The notes beneath the pieces are model-generated. The model saw nothing but the letters and a program-made list of their open reading frames with translations. It did no database searches and was not told the DNA's origin. A DNA stretch of 64,000 nucleotides from Noviherbaspirillum pedocola. Lineage in GTDB: Bacteria; Pseudomonadota; Gammaproteobacteria; Burkholderiales; Burkholderiaceae_D. The translations under genes and the position numbers were made by a program. The stretch spans positions 62,001 through 126,000 of the forward strand of contig NZ_JAEPBG010000012.1 of NCBI RefSeq assembly GCF_016632335.1, read 5' to 3'. This document shows positions 17,077 to 26,869 of the stretch, one piece after another; the stretch's first letter is position 1; each line of letters begins with the position of its first letter.

Positions 17077-17745
17077 CTATTCCGCATCCGGCTGCTGCGC
17101 CGGCGTTGCCCGTTCAAAGGCTTCCAGCCGCATGCAGGCGTCGAAAATGCGCAGCACGGTAGGCATGCCGGACAGATCGCAATCGACGCGGCGCGCATTG
17201 AATATCTGCGGCACCAGACAGCAATCGGCCAGGGACGGCGCATCGCCATAGCAGAATTGCCCAGTGCGATGATCGCCCGACAAACGCGCTTCCAGGGCTG
17301 TCAGTCCCTGCATGCACCAATGCCGGTACCAATCGTTCCGGGCGGCTTCCTCGAGCTTCAGTTCACGCGACAGATAACGCAATACCCGCAAATTGTTGAG
17401 CGGATGAATGTCGCAGGCAATTGCCAGCGCCAATCCGCGCACATGGGCACGATCGACCGCAGAGGACGGCAGCAGCGGCGGCTGCGGCTGGGTTTCCTCC
17501 AGGTATTCGATGATCGCCAGCGACTGCGCCAGCGCCGCCTGGCCATCGTTGTCGGCGCCATCATCGATCAGTGTCGGCACCAGTTTTTCCGGGTTGAGCG
17601 CGCGATAGGACTCGCCATGCTGTTCGCCGCCGGAGCGCAGCAGGTGGACCGGGATGGTGTCGTAGTCCAGGCCCTTCAGATTCAGCGCGATGCGCACCCG
17701 AAAGGCGGCGGAGCTGCGGAAATAGGAATAGAGCTTCAGGCTCAT
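17077..17745 (-). CDS. maiA: Glutathione-dependent maleylacetoacetate or maleylpyruvate isomerase
   Basis: This is a zeta-class glutathione S-transferase of 222 aa. The N-terminal thioredoxin fold carries the family motif YSYFRSSAAFRVRIALN, whose SSxxxRVRIAL pattern binds glutathione. The C-terminal helical domain contains DIHPLNNLRVLRYL. The enzyme isomerises a cis ring-cleavage product to its fumaryl form in tyrosine/homogentisate or gentisate breakdown. Its ATG at 17745 shares one base with the stop of the upstream hydrolase (TGATG). Pairing with a short FAH-family hydrolase rather than full-length FahA makes the gentisate version (NagL type) as likely as MaiA. Confidence 0.88.
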   Translation of the reverse strand: MSLKLYSYFRSSAAFRVRIALNLKGLDYDTIPVHLLRSGGEQHGESYRALNPEKLVPTLIDDGADNDGQAALAQSLAIIEYLEETQPQPPLLPSSAVDRAHVRGLALAIACDIHPLNNLRVLRYLSRELKLEEAARNDWYRHWCMQGLTALEARLSGDHRTGQFCYGDAPSLADCCLVPQIFNARRVDCDLSGMPTVLRIFDACMRLEAFERATPAQQPDAE

Positions 17746-18440
17746 CACGCAACCTTCACGCGCAGGCTGCCGAGCTTGTCGACTGTGCCTTCGAGCAGGT
17801 CGCCCTTCTGCACCGCGCCGACACCCGCGGGCGTGCCGGTATAGATCAGGTCGCCGGGCTGCAGGACGAAGTAGCGGGACAGGTGTTCGATGATTTCCGG
17901 CACCTTCCAGATCAATTGGTTGATATCGCCGCTCTGGCGCCGCGCGCCGTTCACCTCGAGGCTGATGCTGCCCGACTCGATCAGGCCGGTCTGCGCGATC
18001 GGATGAATCGGGCCGATCGGCGCGGAATGCTCGAAACCCTTGCCGGTATCCCAGGGACGCCCCTGTTTCTTCGCTTCGCCCTGCAGATCGCGTCGCGTCA
18101 TGTCCAGGCCGATCGCATAGCCCCAGATATGCGCATTCGCATCGGCAGCCGCGATATCGCTGCCGCCCTTGCCGATGGCGACCACGAGCTCGATTTCATG
18201 GTGCAGGTCGGACGTCAGCGGCGGATACGGCATGTCGCCGGTTGCGCCGTCGGGCACAACGACTAGGGCGTCAGCTGGTTTCAGAAAGAAGAACGGCGCT
18301 TCACGGCCGGTATGGCCCATTTCCTTCGCATGCTCGACATAGTTGCGCCCGACCAGGTAGACCCGATGCACGGGGAAGAACTGCTGGCTGCCGACCACCG
18401 GGATCGCGGCTTGCGGAGGTGGCGTAAAGACATATTCCAT
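17745..18440 (-). CDS. Fumarylacetoacetate hydrolase family protein (fumarylpyruvate hydrolase type)
   Basis: The 231-aa protein is a single FAH C-terminal domain. Key features are the start of the fold VYLVGRNYVEHAKEMG, the metal-binding acidic residues in HHEIELVVAIG, and YTGTPAGVGAVQKGD at the end. Single-domain members cleave fumarylpyruvate or act as acylpyruvases or oxaloacetate decarboxylases. Coupled translation with a glutathione-dependent isomerase supports fumarylpyruvate hydrolase, the last step of the gentisate route. Gentisate dioxygenase is not in the window. Confidence 0.82.
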   Translation of the reverse strand: MEYVFTPPPQAAIPVVGSQQFFPVHRVYLVGRNYVEHAKEMGHTGREAPFFFLKPADALVVVPDGATGDMPYPPLTSDLHHEIELVVAIGKGGSDIAAADANAHIWGYAIGLDMTRRDLQGEAKKQGRPWDTGKGFEHSAPIGPIHPIAQTGLIESGSISLEVNGARRQSGDINQLIWKVPEIIEHLSRYFVLQPGDLIYTGTPAGVGAVQKGDLLEGTVDKLGSLRVKVA

Positions 18441-18606
18441 GTTCGCTCCTTGAAATAACCGCCCGATTATCGCAGCTCATCGGGATTGTTGCTTCGTCAT
18501 CGGTTTCGGTGCGTTACAAAAAACCCCGGGAGCTGCGCTTTAAATGCGCCGCTCGTCCCCAGATAGGGTGCATGCGCGGCCCAGCCGCATTCGCCAGGAG
18601 ACATTC

Positions 18607-18915
18607 ATGCTTACCCGCCTGCGCCGCATTGCCAGACTCGCTGGCAGCGAAATCACTGTGCTCTGGTTTGCCTGCCGTCACCCGGCTACGCCTGCGGCCG
18701 TGAAACTGGCGGCCCTGCTGCTGGGCTTGTACGTGATCAGTCCTATCGATCTGATTCCGGATGCGATTCCCGTTCTCGGCTGGCTCGACGACGCCACCCT
18801 GCTCGGCTTCGGCATTCCGGCGCTGCTGCGTTTTCTGCCGGCCGAGGCGCTTGCCGATTCGCGCATCGCCAGCGAACGCCTGCTGTCGCGCTTTGCGTTC
18901 TGGCGCCGCGCCTGA
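18607..18915 (+). CDS. DUF1232 (YkvA-like) small membrane protein
   Basis: A 102-aa protein with one DUF1232 domain centred on the hallmark YVISPIDLIPDAIPVLGWLDD (residues 41-61), with hydrophobic helices on both sides. AGGAGA at 18596-18601 places the start at 18607. The frame extends upstream to 18544 without family similarity. The function of the family is unknown. Its TGA directly abuts the stop of livF on the other strand, with no intergenic base. Confidence 0.85.
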   Translation: MLTRLRRIARLAGSEITVLWFACRHPATPAAVKLAALLLGLYVISPIDLIPDAIPVLGWLDDATLLGFGIPALLRFLPAEALADSRIASERLLSRFAFWRRA

Positions 18916-19640
18916 TCAGGCTTCTTCGCCGAGATAGGCTTGCCGCACGCGGGGATCGTCGAGCATCGCGCTCGCTTCCCCGCTCATGCTGATGGCGCCG
19001 GAGTCCATGACATAGCCGCGGTGCGCCGCCTGCAGCGCCATGCGCGCGTTCTGCTCCACCAGCAGGATGGTCACGCCCTGCGCCGACACCTCGCGCACGA
19101 CTTCAAAGATGCGCTCGACCATCAGCGGCGACAGGCCCATTGACGGCTCATCAAGCAGCAACAGCTTCGGATGGCTCATCAGTGCCCGGGCCATCGCCAG
19201 CATCTGCTGTTCGCCGCCGGACATGGTGCCGGCGAGCTGGTTGGCTCGTTCGCGCAGGCGCGGAAAAATGCCGAACCATTTGTCGATGTCCGCTTCGATT
19301 CCCGCCTTGTCATTGCGGCTGTAGGCGCCCATCAGCAGGTTTTCCCGTATCGTCATGCGCGCGAATACGCCCCTGCCCTCCGGCACCATCGCCAGGCCCC
19401 GCTTCACCAGCGCGAACGAGCTCAGGCCATGAATCGGCGCGCCGGCATAGTCCACATGGCCAGCAATGCGGCATTGCGGCAGGGTGCCGGTGATCGCTTT
19501 CAAGGTCGTCGTCTTGCCGGCGCCGTTCGCGCCGATCAGCGTCACCAGTTCGCCTTCGCGCACCTCGAGATCGATACCCTTGACGGCCTGGATGCCGCCG
19601 TAGGCAACCGAGAGTCCGCGTACCTGCAATATCGGCGTCG

Positions 19641-19644
<4 letters not shown>
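18916..19644 (-). CDS. livF: LivF, branched-chain amino-acid type ABC transporter ATPase
   Basis: A 242-aa nucleotide-binding subunit of the LivF type, which energises uptake of branched-chain amino acids or related substrates. It has Walker A GANGAGKTT, signature MSGGEQQMLAMARAL, Walker B LLLLDEPSMGLSPL and the LivF-type end MLDDPRVRQAYLG. The start at 19644 (MTTPILQVRGLSVAYGG) overlaps the livG stop as ATGA. It is the last gene of the livH-livM-livG-livF set. Confidence 0.94.
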
Positions 19645-20414
<770 letters not shown>

Positions 20415-20429
20415 TGCTGGCTCCTGTCG

Positions 20430-21635
20430 CTAGGCCGAGGCCACGCCGGTGGACGGCGCCGGCTTGTCAACATCGGCATCCGGACGGTCTTCCATGCGCG
20501 GTGCAGGCCACAGCCCGGCGGGACGATTCAGCATGATCAGCACCATCGCCAGGCCATACAGCAATTGGCGCAGCACTTCGGCTTCGATGAGCACCTTGCC
20601 GAACACGGCCATCTGCACCGGCTCGACCGTGTGCCGCAGCACTTCCGGCAGCGCTGCCAGGATGACGCCGCCGACGATCACGCCGGGGATGTGCCCGATG
20701 CCGCCGAGCACCACCATGGCCAGCACCGCGATCGACTCGGTCAGCGAAAACGATTCCGGCGACACGAAACCCTGGAACGCGGCGAACATCACGCCGGCGA
20801 TGCCGCCGAAGGAAGCGCCCATCGCAAAGGCCAGCAGCTTCACATTGCGGGTGTTGATGCCCATGGCCTTGGCGGCGATCTCATCTTCGCGAATTGCCAC
20901 CCAGGCGCGTCCCAGCCGCGAATGCTGCAGGCGGTAGGACACAAACACCGTCAGCAGGCACAGCAGCAGGAACAGGAAATAGTAGGCATTCACCGAAGGC
21001 ATGGACCAGGGCCCTATGCTGACCATCCCGGCATCGCCGGCCAGCGACACGCCGACGATGTGGATCGGGTCGATCATGTTGATGCCCTGCGGACCGTTGG
21101 TGATGTTGACCGGTGCATTCAGGTTGTTCATGAAGATGCGGATGATCTCGCCAAAGCCGAGCGTGACGATGGCGAGATAATCGCCGCGCAGCTTCAGCGT
21201 CGGCGCGCCGAGCAGTGCGCCGAACAACGCTGCCACCAGCGCCGCCAGCGGCAGGATCAGCCACAGCGACAGATGGATGCCCTGCTGCGCCACCTCCGGA
21301 CCGAAGGCGCTGATCAGCGCCTGCCCGAGCGCCGGATATTCATTGACGAAGGATTCCAGCACCGCAGCGAACTGCGGCGAGGCGAGCAAACCGGCGAGAT
21401 AGGCGCCGAGCGCATAGAACGCGATGTAGCCGAGATCGAGCAAACCGGCGAAGCCGACCACGATGTTCAGCCCCAGCGCCAGCATGATGTACAGCAGCGC
21501 CAGGTCCATGATGCGCACCCAGGAGTTGCCGTAATTGGCGGCCACAAAGGGAAACGCGAGGACGATGATGGCCAGAATCAGCAGCGACAGCCGGCGAGCT
21601 CCCGGCGAAGACGATTTTTTCATGCCGCGCCTCAT
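20430..21635 (-). CDS. livM: LivM, ABC transporter permease
   Basis: The 401-aa membrane subunit has about ten hydrophobic helices and the family segments YIMLALGLNIVVGFAGLLDLGY and GLGFGEIIRIF-like LVTLGFGEIIRIFMNN. An extended Pro-rich cytoplasmic tail of about 30 residues closes the protein. The ATG at 21635 overlaps the livH stop. A second in-frame ATG at 21623, with GAGG upstream, is also possible. Confidence 0.92.
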   Translation of the reverse strand: MRRGMKKSSSPGARRLSLLILAIIVLAFPFVAANYGNSWVRIMDLALLYIMLALGLNIVVGFAGLLDLGYIAFYALGAYLAGLLASPQFAAVLESFVNEYPALGQALISAFGPEVAQQGIHLSLWLILPLAALVAALFGALLGAPTLKLRGDYLAIVTLGFGEIIRIFMNNLNAPVNITNGPQGINMIDPIHIVGVSLAGDAGMVSIGPWSMPSVNAYYFLFLLLCLLTVFVSYRLQHSRLGRAWVAIREDEIAAKAMGINTRNVKLLAFAMGASFGGIAGVMFAAFQGFVSPESFSLTESIAVLAMVVLGGIGHIPGVIVGGVILAALPEVLRHTVEPVQMAVFGKVLIEAEVLRQLLYGLAMVLIMLNRPAGLWPAPRMEDRPDADVDKPAPSTGVASA

Positions 21636-22561
21636 GCCCGGTCAGCGACGCGCTCGCCCATGAGTCCGGAAGGACGCAGGGTCAGCACCAGAATCAGCAC
21701 GAGAAAAGCGAAGATATCCTGGTAGTTGCTGCCGAGGAATCCGTTCGTCACATCGCCGATGTAGCCAGCGCCCAGGCTTTCGATCAGCCCGAGCAAGATG
21801 CCGCCGAGCATCGCGCCGTAGATATTGCCGATACCGCCCAGCACCGCGGCAGAAAATGCCTTCAGACCGGGAACGAAACCCATCGCAAACTGCGCCGAGG
21901 CATAATTCGCCCCCCACATCACCCCGGCCACCGCTGCGAGCGCCGCGCCGACAGCAAAGGTGAAGACGATCACCCGGTCGGCATTCACGCCCATCAAGCC
22001 GGCGATACGCGGATTTTCCGCGACGGCGCGCATCGCGCGGCCCATGCGGGTGCGTTCCACCAGGAGTACCAGCAGGATCATTGCCGTTGCCGCCAAGGCC
22101 AGCAGCAGGATTTGCGTTTGCGTGATCAGCGTGCCGAACAGATGCAGTGGCTCGGACGGCATCACCTGCGGAAACGGCAGCGGATTGCGGCCCCAGACGA
22201 TCATGGCCAGCGTCTGCAGCAGGATGGATACGCCAATGGCGGTAATCAGCGGCGCCAGACGCGGCGCATTGCGCAGCCGCCGGTAGGCAATGCGCTCCAC
22301 CAGCACATTGACGATTATGCAGACAGGGATCGCACCGACGATTGCAATGCCGAGCTTCAGGATGCCGGGCAATCCCGGCGCCCAGGACTCGACGGCTTTC
22401 AGGATGGTCAGGCCGGACATCGCCCCAATCATGAGAATTTCACCATGAGCGAAATTGATCAGGTTCAGTACGCCATAGACCATGGTGTAGCCAAGCGCAA
22501 TCAACGCATACATGCTGCCCAGAACCAGGCCGTTGACGATTTGCTGGAGAAATATTTCCAT
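21632..22561 (-). CDS. livH: LivH, ABC transporter permease
   Basis: The 309-aa membrane protein starts MEIFLQQIVNGLVLGSMYALIAL and carries YGVLNLINFAHGEILMIGA, the LivH hallmark, and a C-terminal SLGAGYIGDVTNGF segment. It is the first gene of the transporter operon, 80 bases downstream of ispH. No periplasmic binding-protein gene accompanies it. Confidence 0.94.
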   Translation of the reverse strand: MEIFLQQIVNGLVLGSMYALIALGYTMVYGVLNLINFAHGEILMIGAMSGLTILKAVESWAPGLPGILKLGIAIVGAIPVCIIVNVLVERIAYRRLRNAPRLAPLITAIGVSILLQTLAMIVWGRNPLPFPQVMPSEPLHLFGTLITQTQILLLALAATAMILLVLLVERTRMGRAMRAVAENPRIAGLMGVNADRVIVFTFAVGAALAAVAGVMWGANYASAQFAMGFVPGLKAFSAAVLGGIGNIYGAMLGGILLGLIESLGAGYIGDVTNGFLGSNYQDIFAFLVLILVLTLRPSGLMGERVADRA

Positions 22562-22641
22562 ATTTTTATCGCGAGGTCGGTGACATGCGGCGGCGCGCGT
22601 TTGGCAACGGTGCCGGTTCTGCTAAAGAAAACGCGAGCGGT

Positions 22642-23583
22642 TTATTCACCAGCCACGCCGCTGAGTCCCTTGGGCAGCGGGAAAGTAACGTTTTCTTCGA
22701 CGCCATCCAGTACACGCACGCTGCGTGCGCCGTAGCTTTTCAGCTGATCGATTACCGCCTCAACCAATACTTCAGGCGCGGACGCACCGGCGGTCACACC
22801 GATGCGACGCTTGCCGTTCAGCCACGCGGGGTCGATTTGCGCGGCATTATCGACCATGTAGGCGGCCGCGCCCTTCTTTTGCGCAACTTCCCGCAGCCGG
22901 TTGGAATTGGAACTGTTCGGACTGCCCACGACGATCACCACATCGACCTGCGGCGCCATGAACTTCACGGCTTCCTGGCGGTTCGTGGTGGCATAGCAGA
23001 TGTCGCCCTTCTTGGGCTCGGCGATATTCGGAAACCGCGCCTTGAGCGCCACGATGATTTCCGCCGTGTCGTCCACCGACAGCGTGGTTTGTGAGACATA
23101 GGCCAGCATGTCTGGATCCTTGACCTTCAGCCGATCGACGTCAGCAGCGGTTTCCACGAGATGCATGCCTTCATCCACCTGGCCCATGGTGCCTTCGACC
23201 TCGGGGTGCCCCTGGTGGCCGATCATGATGATTTCGCGACCTTCGCGGCGCATCTTGGCGACCTCGACATGTACTTTGGTGACCAGCGGGCAAGTCGCAT
23301 CAAAAATCTTCAGGCCACGTTCCTGCGCCTCCTGCTGCACCGCGCGCGATACGCCATGCGCCGAGAACACCACCGTATTTCCGGCCGGGACATCATGCAG
23401 TTCCTCGATGAAAATCGCGCCCTTGCTGCGCAGGTCATTGACGACGTAGGCGTTGTGAACGATTTCATGGCGCACGTAGATCGGCGCACCGAATTGGGCG
23501 AGCGCTCGCTCAACGATTTCGATCGCACGATCCACGCCGGCGCAGAAGCCACGCGGCTGCGCCAGCAGAATTTCTTGTTCCAT
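22642..23583 (-). CDS. ispH: IspH, HMBPP reductase
   Basis: IspH reduces (E)-4-hydroxy-3-methylbut-2-enyl diphosphate to IPP and DMAPP, the last step of the MEP isoprenoid pathway, using a [4Fe-4S] cluster. The 313-aa protein has the three cluster cysteines, in [23 protein letters not shown] and [11 protein letters not shown]. The conserved [11 protein letters not shown] and TAGASAPE motifs are intact. The start at 23583 ([12 protein letters not shown]) matches the family. The frame extends to 23703 without similarity. It follows the FKBP gene as in E. coli (fkpB-ispH). Confidence 0.96.
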   Translation of the reverse strand: MEQEILLAQPRGFCAGVDRAIEIVERALAQFGAPIYVRHEIVHNAYVVNDLRSKGAIFIEELHDVPAGNTVVFSAHGVSRAVQQEAQERGLKIFDATCPLVTKVHVEVAKMRREGREIIMIGHQGHPEVEGTMGQVDEGMHLVETAADVDRLKVKDPDMLAYVSQTTLSVDDTAEIIVALKARFPNIAEPKKGDICYATTNRQEAVKFMAPQVDVVIVVGSPNSSNSNRLREVAQKKGAAAYMVDNAAQIDPAWLNGKRRIGVTAGASAPEVLVEAVIDQLKSYGARSVRVLDGVEENVTFPLPKGLSGVAGE

Positions 23584-23617
23584 ATTCGATTCCAGGGAGG
23601 AGTGCATGCGCTCTCGT

Positions 23618-24073
23618 TCAGAGAACGCTGATGATGCGAACTTCAAAGGTAATAGTCTGGCCGGCAAGCGGATGATTGAAATCGAACAACGCACTGTCTT
23701 CATTCATTTCAAGCAGTACACCGGCGAATTTGCCGCCGCCCGGCGCATTGAATTCCACCAGGTCACCTATGCGGTATTCCTCACCAAGCTGAGATTTTTC
23801 CCGCAGTGTGTCGAGCGACACGCGTTGTATCAGGTCCGGATTGCGTTCACCAAAGCCCTCTTCCGGCGACAGCGTGAAGGTTTGCTCAGTGCCTTCCGGC
23901 AGCGCAAGCAGCAGGCGCTCGAGGAAGGGAGCGAGTTGCCCGCTGCCCATTTGCAGCGTCGCGGGTGTGCCGTTGAAGGTAGTGACGATATCGTTGCCAT
24001 CCTGCGACGCCAAGCGGTAATGCAGCGTCAGGTAGGAAGAAGGCATCACGAGAGCTTGTGGTAGATTTTCCAT
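23618..24073 (-). CDS. fkpB: FKBP-type peptidyl-prolyl cis-trans isomerase (SlpA/FkpB-like)
   Basis: A 151-aa cytoplasmic FKBP with the insert-in-flap (chaperone) domain. It has the SlpA-like features [28 protein letters not shown] in the flap region, then [19 protein letters not shown]. The enzyme speeds prolyl isomerisation and has chaperone activity. The start at 24073 is followed by [19 protein letters not shown], and a later Met at residue 10 is a possible alternative. It is divergent from radC. Confidence 0.9.
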   Translation of the reverse strand: MENLPQALVMPSSYLTLHYRLASQDGNDIVTTFNGTPATLQMGSGQLAPFLERLLLALPEGTEQTFTLSPEEGFGERNPDLIQRVSLDTLREKSQLGEEYRIGDLVEFNAPGGGKFAGVLLEMNEDSALFDFNHPLAGQTITFEVRIISVL

Positions 24074-24191
24074 GAGAAAACAATACGCAAACGAATCCGT
24101 CATTCTAAGCTACCCAGCACCTTCGCGCCGAACTCTGGCGAGCATCCTTCCCCACTGCCTGTCCTGTCGTTCAATCTTTGAAAGAACCGCC

Positions 24192-24866
24192 ATGCGCATA
24201 TCAGACTGGCCGGAATCCATGCGTCCTCGTGAAAGACTCATCGGTAAAGGCGCTCATACCCTGTCCGATACGGAATTGCTAGCCATCTTCTTCAGAACCG
24301 GCCTTCCTGGCAAAAGCGCGATCGATCTGGCGCAGGAAGCGCTTTTACACTTTGGCTCACTGAACCGACTGTGTTCGGCATCGCTGGATGAGTTTTGCCG
24401 TATCGATGGCTTGGGACCGGCGAAATATTCGCAGTTGCATGCAGTGCTCGAGCTAGCACGGCGCACGATGCACGAGGACATGGAAAACCAACTTGAACTC
24501 TCCAGTTCATCGGCCGCGCGCGACTACCTGCGCATGCGCATGGCGCGGCTGCCGTATGAAACATTTACAGTGCTGTTCCTCGATGTGCGTAATCGCCTGA
24601 TCGCTCATGAAGAAATGTTCCGCGGCACGCTGACGCATACCAGCGTTCATCCTCGTGAAATCGTGCGCATGGCGTTGCGACACAATGCAGCATCCGTGAT
24701 TCTTGCGCACAATCATCCGTCAGGCTGCCCGCAGCCGAGCCAACATGATCGCGAACTGACGCGCATGCTGAGCAGCGTGCTAAGCCTGATGGATATCAAA
24801 GTCCTGGACCATTTCATCATTGCCGGCCGCCACTTCCATTCGTTCGCCGATCACGGTGAATTGTGA
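24192..24866 (+). CDS. radC: RadC family JAB1/MPN metalloprotein
   Basis: A 224-aa RadC protein with an N-terminal helix-hairpin-helix part (about 40-80, including FCRIDGLGPAKYSQL) and a C-terminal JAMM metal-binding motif HNHPSGCPQPSQHD. RadC was linked to DNA repair, but that role is disputed and its activity is unknown. The start at 24192 gives MRISDWPESMRPRERL, the family start. The open frame from 24072 lies inside the divergent region. It is upstream of rpmB-rpmG, the classic radC-rpmB-rpmG order. Confidence 0.95.
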   Translation: MRISDWPESMRPRERLIGKGAHTLSDTELLAIFFRTGLPGKSAIDLAQEALLHFGSLNRLCSASLDEFCRIDGLGPAKYSQLHAVLELARRTMHEDMENQLELSSSSAARDYLRMRMARLPYETFTVLFLDVRNRLIAHEEMFRGTLTHTSVHPREIVRMALRHNAASVILAHNHPSGCPQPSQHDRELTRMLSSVLSLMDIKVLDHFIIAGRHFHSFADHGEL

Positions 24867-24920
24867 ATTCAAATGTTAAATCCCAAGAATGAACATGACA
24901 CAATTATTTTTCGCAAGTAA

Positions 24921-24949
24921 TTGATACATCTACGGTTTTTCTATATACT
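24921..24949 (+). promoter_or_regulatory. Sigma-70 promoter of rpmB-rpmG
   Basis: TTGATA (24921-24926), a 17-nt spacer and TATACT (24944-24949) lie in an AT-rich stretch 43 bases before the rpmB start. Predicted leader is about 35 nt. A good Shine-Dalgarno AAGGAG follows. Confidence 0.85.
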
Positions 24950-24991
24950 CGCGGTTTTTCCAATTTCTGGAATATTCAAAGGAGTGTAGCC

Positions 24992-25228
24992 ATGGCACGT
25001 GTTTGCCAAGTCACCGGGAAAGGGCCGATGGTCGGCAATAACGTTTCCCATGCCAACAACAAGACCAAGCGTCGTTTCCTGCCGAACCTGCAGCGTCGTC
25101 GCATCTTCGTTGAATCCGAAAATCGCTGGGTAACCCTGCGTCTGACCAATGCCGGTCTGCGCGTCATCGACAAGATCGGCATCGACGCCGTGCTGGCCGA
25201 TATGCGCGCCCGCGGCGAGAAAATTTAA
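24992..25228 (+). CDS. rpmB: 50S ribosomal protein L28
   Basis: The 78-aa protein matches L28 from [32 protein letters not shown] to the end. It is a basic protein of the large subunit, co-transcribed with rpmG 21 bases downstream. The sequence is of full length with AAGGAG before the ATG. Confidence 0.98.
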   Translation: MARVCQVTGKGPMVGNNVSHANNKTKRRFLPNLQRRRIFVESENRWVTLRLTNAGLRVIDKIGIDAVLADMRARGEKI

Positions 25229-25249
25229 TCCCCGAATAAAGGAAGCATC

Positions 25250-25420
25250 ATGGCGACGAGCAAAGGCCGCGACAAGATCAAGCTGGAATCGACTGCAGGT
25301 ACCGGTCACTTCTACACCACCACCAAGAACAAGCGCACGATGCCGGAAAAAATGGAGATCATTAAATTTGATCCCAAGGCACGTAAGCATGTTCCTTACA
25401 AGGAAACCAAGATCAAGTAA
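25250..25420 (+). CDS. rpmG: 50S ribosomal protein L33
   Basis: A 56-aa basic protein starting [20 protein letters not shown] and ending YKETKIK. The segment [21 protein letters not shown] is typical L33. It has no CxxC pairs, so it is the zinc-independent form. AAAGGA precedes the start. It forms an operon with rpmB and is followed by a hairpin and a terminator. Confidence 0.97.
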   Translation: MATSKGRDKIKLESTAGTGHFYTTTKNKRTMPEKMEIIKFDPKARKHVPYKETKIK

Positions 25421-25429
25421 TTGATCGAA

Positions 25430-25452
25430 TTGATGATCAATTTGATCATCAA
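25430..25452. repeat. AT-rich perfect inverted repeat after rpmG
   Basis: TTGATGATCAA (25430-25440) and TTGATCATCAA (25442-25452) are exact reverse complements with one base between them. It may be an mRNA-stabilising or processing hairpin ahead of the true terminator, or a protein site. No T-run follows. Confidence 0.6.
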
Positions 25453-25467
25453 CTTGGTTTTCAATAG

Positions 25468-25490
25468 CCCGCCTCATGGCGGGTTTTTTA
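25468..25490 (+). terminator. Rho-independent terminator of rpmB-rpmG
   Basis: CCCGCC-TCAT-GGCGGG (25468-25483) followed by six T. Compact and canonical. Confidence 0.92.
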
Positions 25491-25525
25491 TTGTGCAGTT
25501 ATTTCCAAGTCGATATGCAGCTAAA

Positions 25526-25553
25526 CAAAAAGGCCCGGAGATCCGGGCCTTTT
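25526..25553 (-). terminator. Terminator of the desaturase gene
   Basis: AAAAGGCCCGG (25528-25538) and CCGGGCCTTTT (25543-25553) pair across AGAT. On the minus strand the stem ends in a T-run. It lies 23 bases after the desaturase stop. Confidence 0.85.
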
Positions 25554-25575
25554 GTCTGGCAACTTCTAGCTACGC

Positions 25576-26772
25576 TCAAGCATAGCTTCGCAGACGCGTC
25601 GCAAATTCCTGTAGGGAGCGAATTCCCGAGGATTCGGCACGATGGCACCAGTCTTGCAATTGATGCAGCAATTGTTCGCTGGTCGAATGAGACCGATCCC
25701 AAAGCACACTCAATTCCGCGCGCATTTCATGCATCGTCTTCAGAGCCTTGCTGTGCGCAAGAAATTCACTTAATTGCTGCTTTTGCGCACCAGCCAACTT
25801 GGCGGGCTCCTTCTGCAGCAACTTGCGCACTTTGCGCGGCGAATAGCCATGCGCGTTCAGTGGGTCGCGCAAATTGACAACTTCCTCGCGCCAAGCATGC
25901 TTAATCGATTTGGCATATTTCGCCATCACGTCGTAGCGGTTGGAAACAATCGAATGCAGCGTTTCAAGATCCGCCACCGACTTCTGACGATTGAATTTTG
26001 GCGCCGGAGCAATCTTCTTGACCTTCGCCAGTCCACAGCCTTCCAGAATACGGATATACATCCAACCAATATCAAACTCATACCATTTGGACGACAGCTT
26101 GGCCGAAGTGCCGAAAGTATGGTGATTGTTATGCAGCTCTTCACCACCGATCAGGATGCCAAGTGGGAAGATGTTTGTCGCTGCATCATTGCAATCGTAA
26201 TTGCGGTACCCCCAGTAATGACCAATGCCATTGATAATGCCCGCCGCTGTAACCGGGATCCACAGCATTTGCACGGCCCAGACAGAGAGTCCAAGAATGC
26301 CGAAAAGCGCCAGATTAATAATGAGCATCAACGAGATGCCGAGTGCGCTGTGCTTGGTATAAAGATTGTGTTCGAGCCAATCATCCGGCGTGCCATGACC
26401 ATACTTATCCATGGTCTGGGCATTTTTGGATTCCGCGCGATAAAGTTCAGCGCCTTCAAACAGCACTTTGGAAATTCCGCGGGTAATGGGGCTATGAGGA
26501 TCTTCTTCAGTCTCGCATTTCGCATGATGCTTGCGATGAATCGCGGCCCATTGCTTCGTCACCATGCCGGTGGTCATCCATAACCAGAAACGGAAGAAAT
26601 GACTGGGAATCGCATGAAGATCGAGGGCACGGTGCGCTTGGCAGCGATGCAGATAGATCGTCACCCCCGCAATGGTGATGTGCGTAACGACCAGGGTATA
26701 GATGACAATCTGCCATCCGGTCGCGCGGGTCAGCCCATTGGACAGAAAATCCAGAACTGCATTCAGAATCAT
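25576..26772 (-). CDS. Membrane fatty-acid (acyl) desaturase
   Basis: A 398-aa di-iron membrane desaturase that would introduce a double bond into membrane acyl chains, affecting fluidity. The three histidine boxes are present: HRCQAH (42-47), HRKHH (79-83) and HNNHH (214-218). Hydrophobic pairs of helices lie at about 20-70 and 145-185. The last 100 residues are a charged helical extension ending GIRSLQEFATRLRSYA, beyond the catalytic fold. I recall DesA-type proteins of pseudomonads having a similar tail. The start at 26772 begins the first hydrophobic segment. The frame runs upstream to 26967 without similarity. Confidence 0.9.
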   Translation of the reverse strand: MILNAVLDFLSNGLTRATGWQIVIYTLVVTHITIAGVTIYLHRCQAHRALDLHAIPSHFFRFWLWMTTGMVTKQWAAIHRKHHAKCETEEDPHSPITRGISKVLFEGAELYRAESKNAQTMDKYGHGTPDDWLEHNLYTKHSALGISLMLIINLALFGILGLSVWAVQMLWIPVTAAGIINGIGHYWGYRNYDCNDAATNIFPLGILIGGEELHNNHHTFGTSAKLSSKWYEFDIGWMYIRILEGCGLAKVKKIAPAPKFNRQKSVADLETLHSIVSNRYDVMAKYAKSIKHAWREEVVNLRDPLNAHGYSPRKVRKLLQKEPAKLAGAQKQQLSEFLAHSKALKTMHEMRAELSVLWDRSHSTSEQLLHQLQDWCHRAESSGIRSLQEFATRLRSYA

Positions 26773-26869
26773 CAAAACTCCAGAGTGAAAGGCCAAGGAC
26801 AGTGTTCCTTCGCGGCCATGATCATAAAACAGGATGCTGCATCGATGCGCACTACGGCGCATGAAAATT

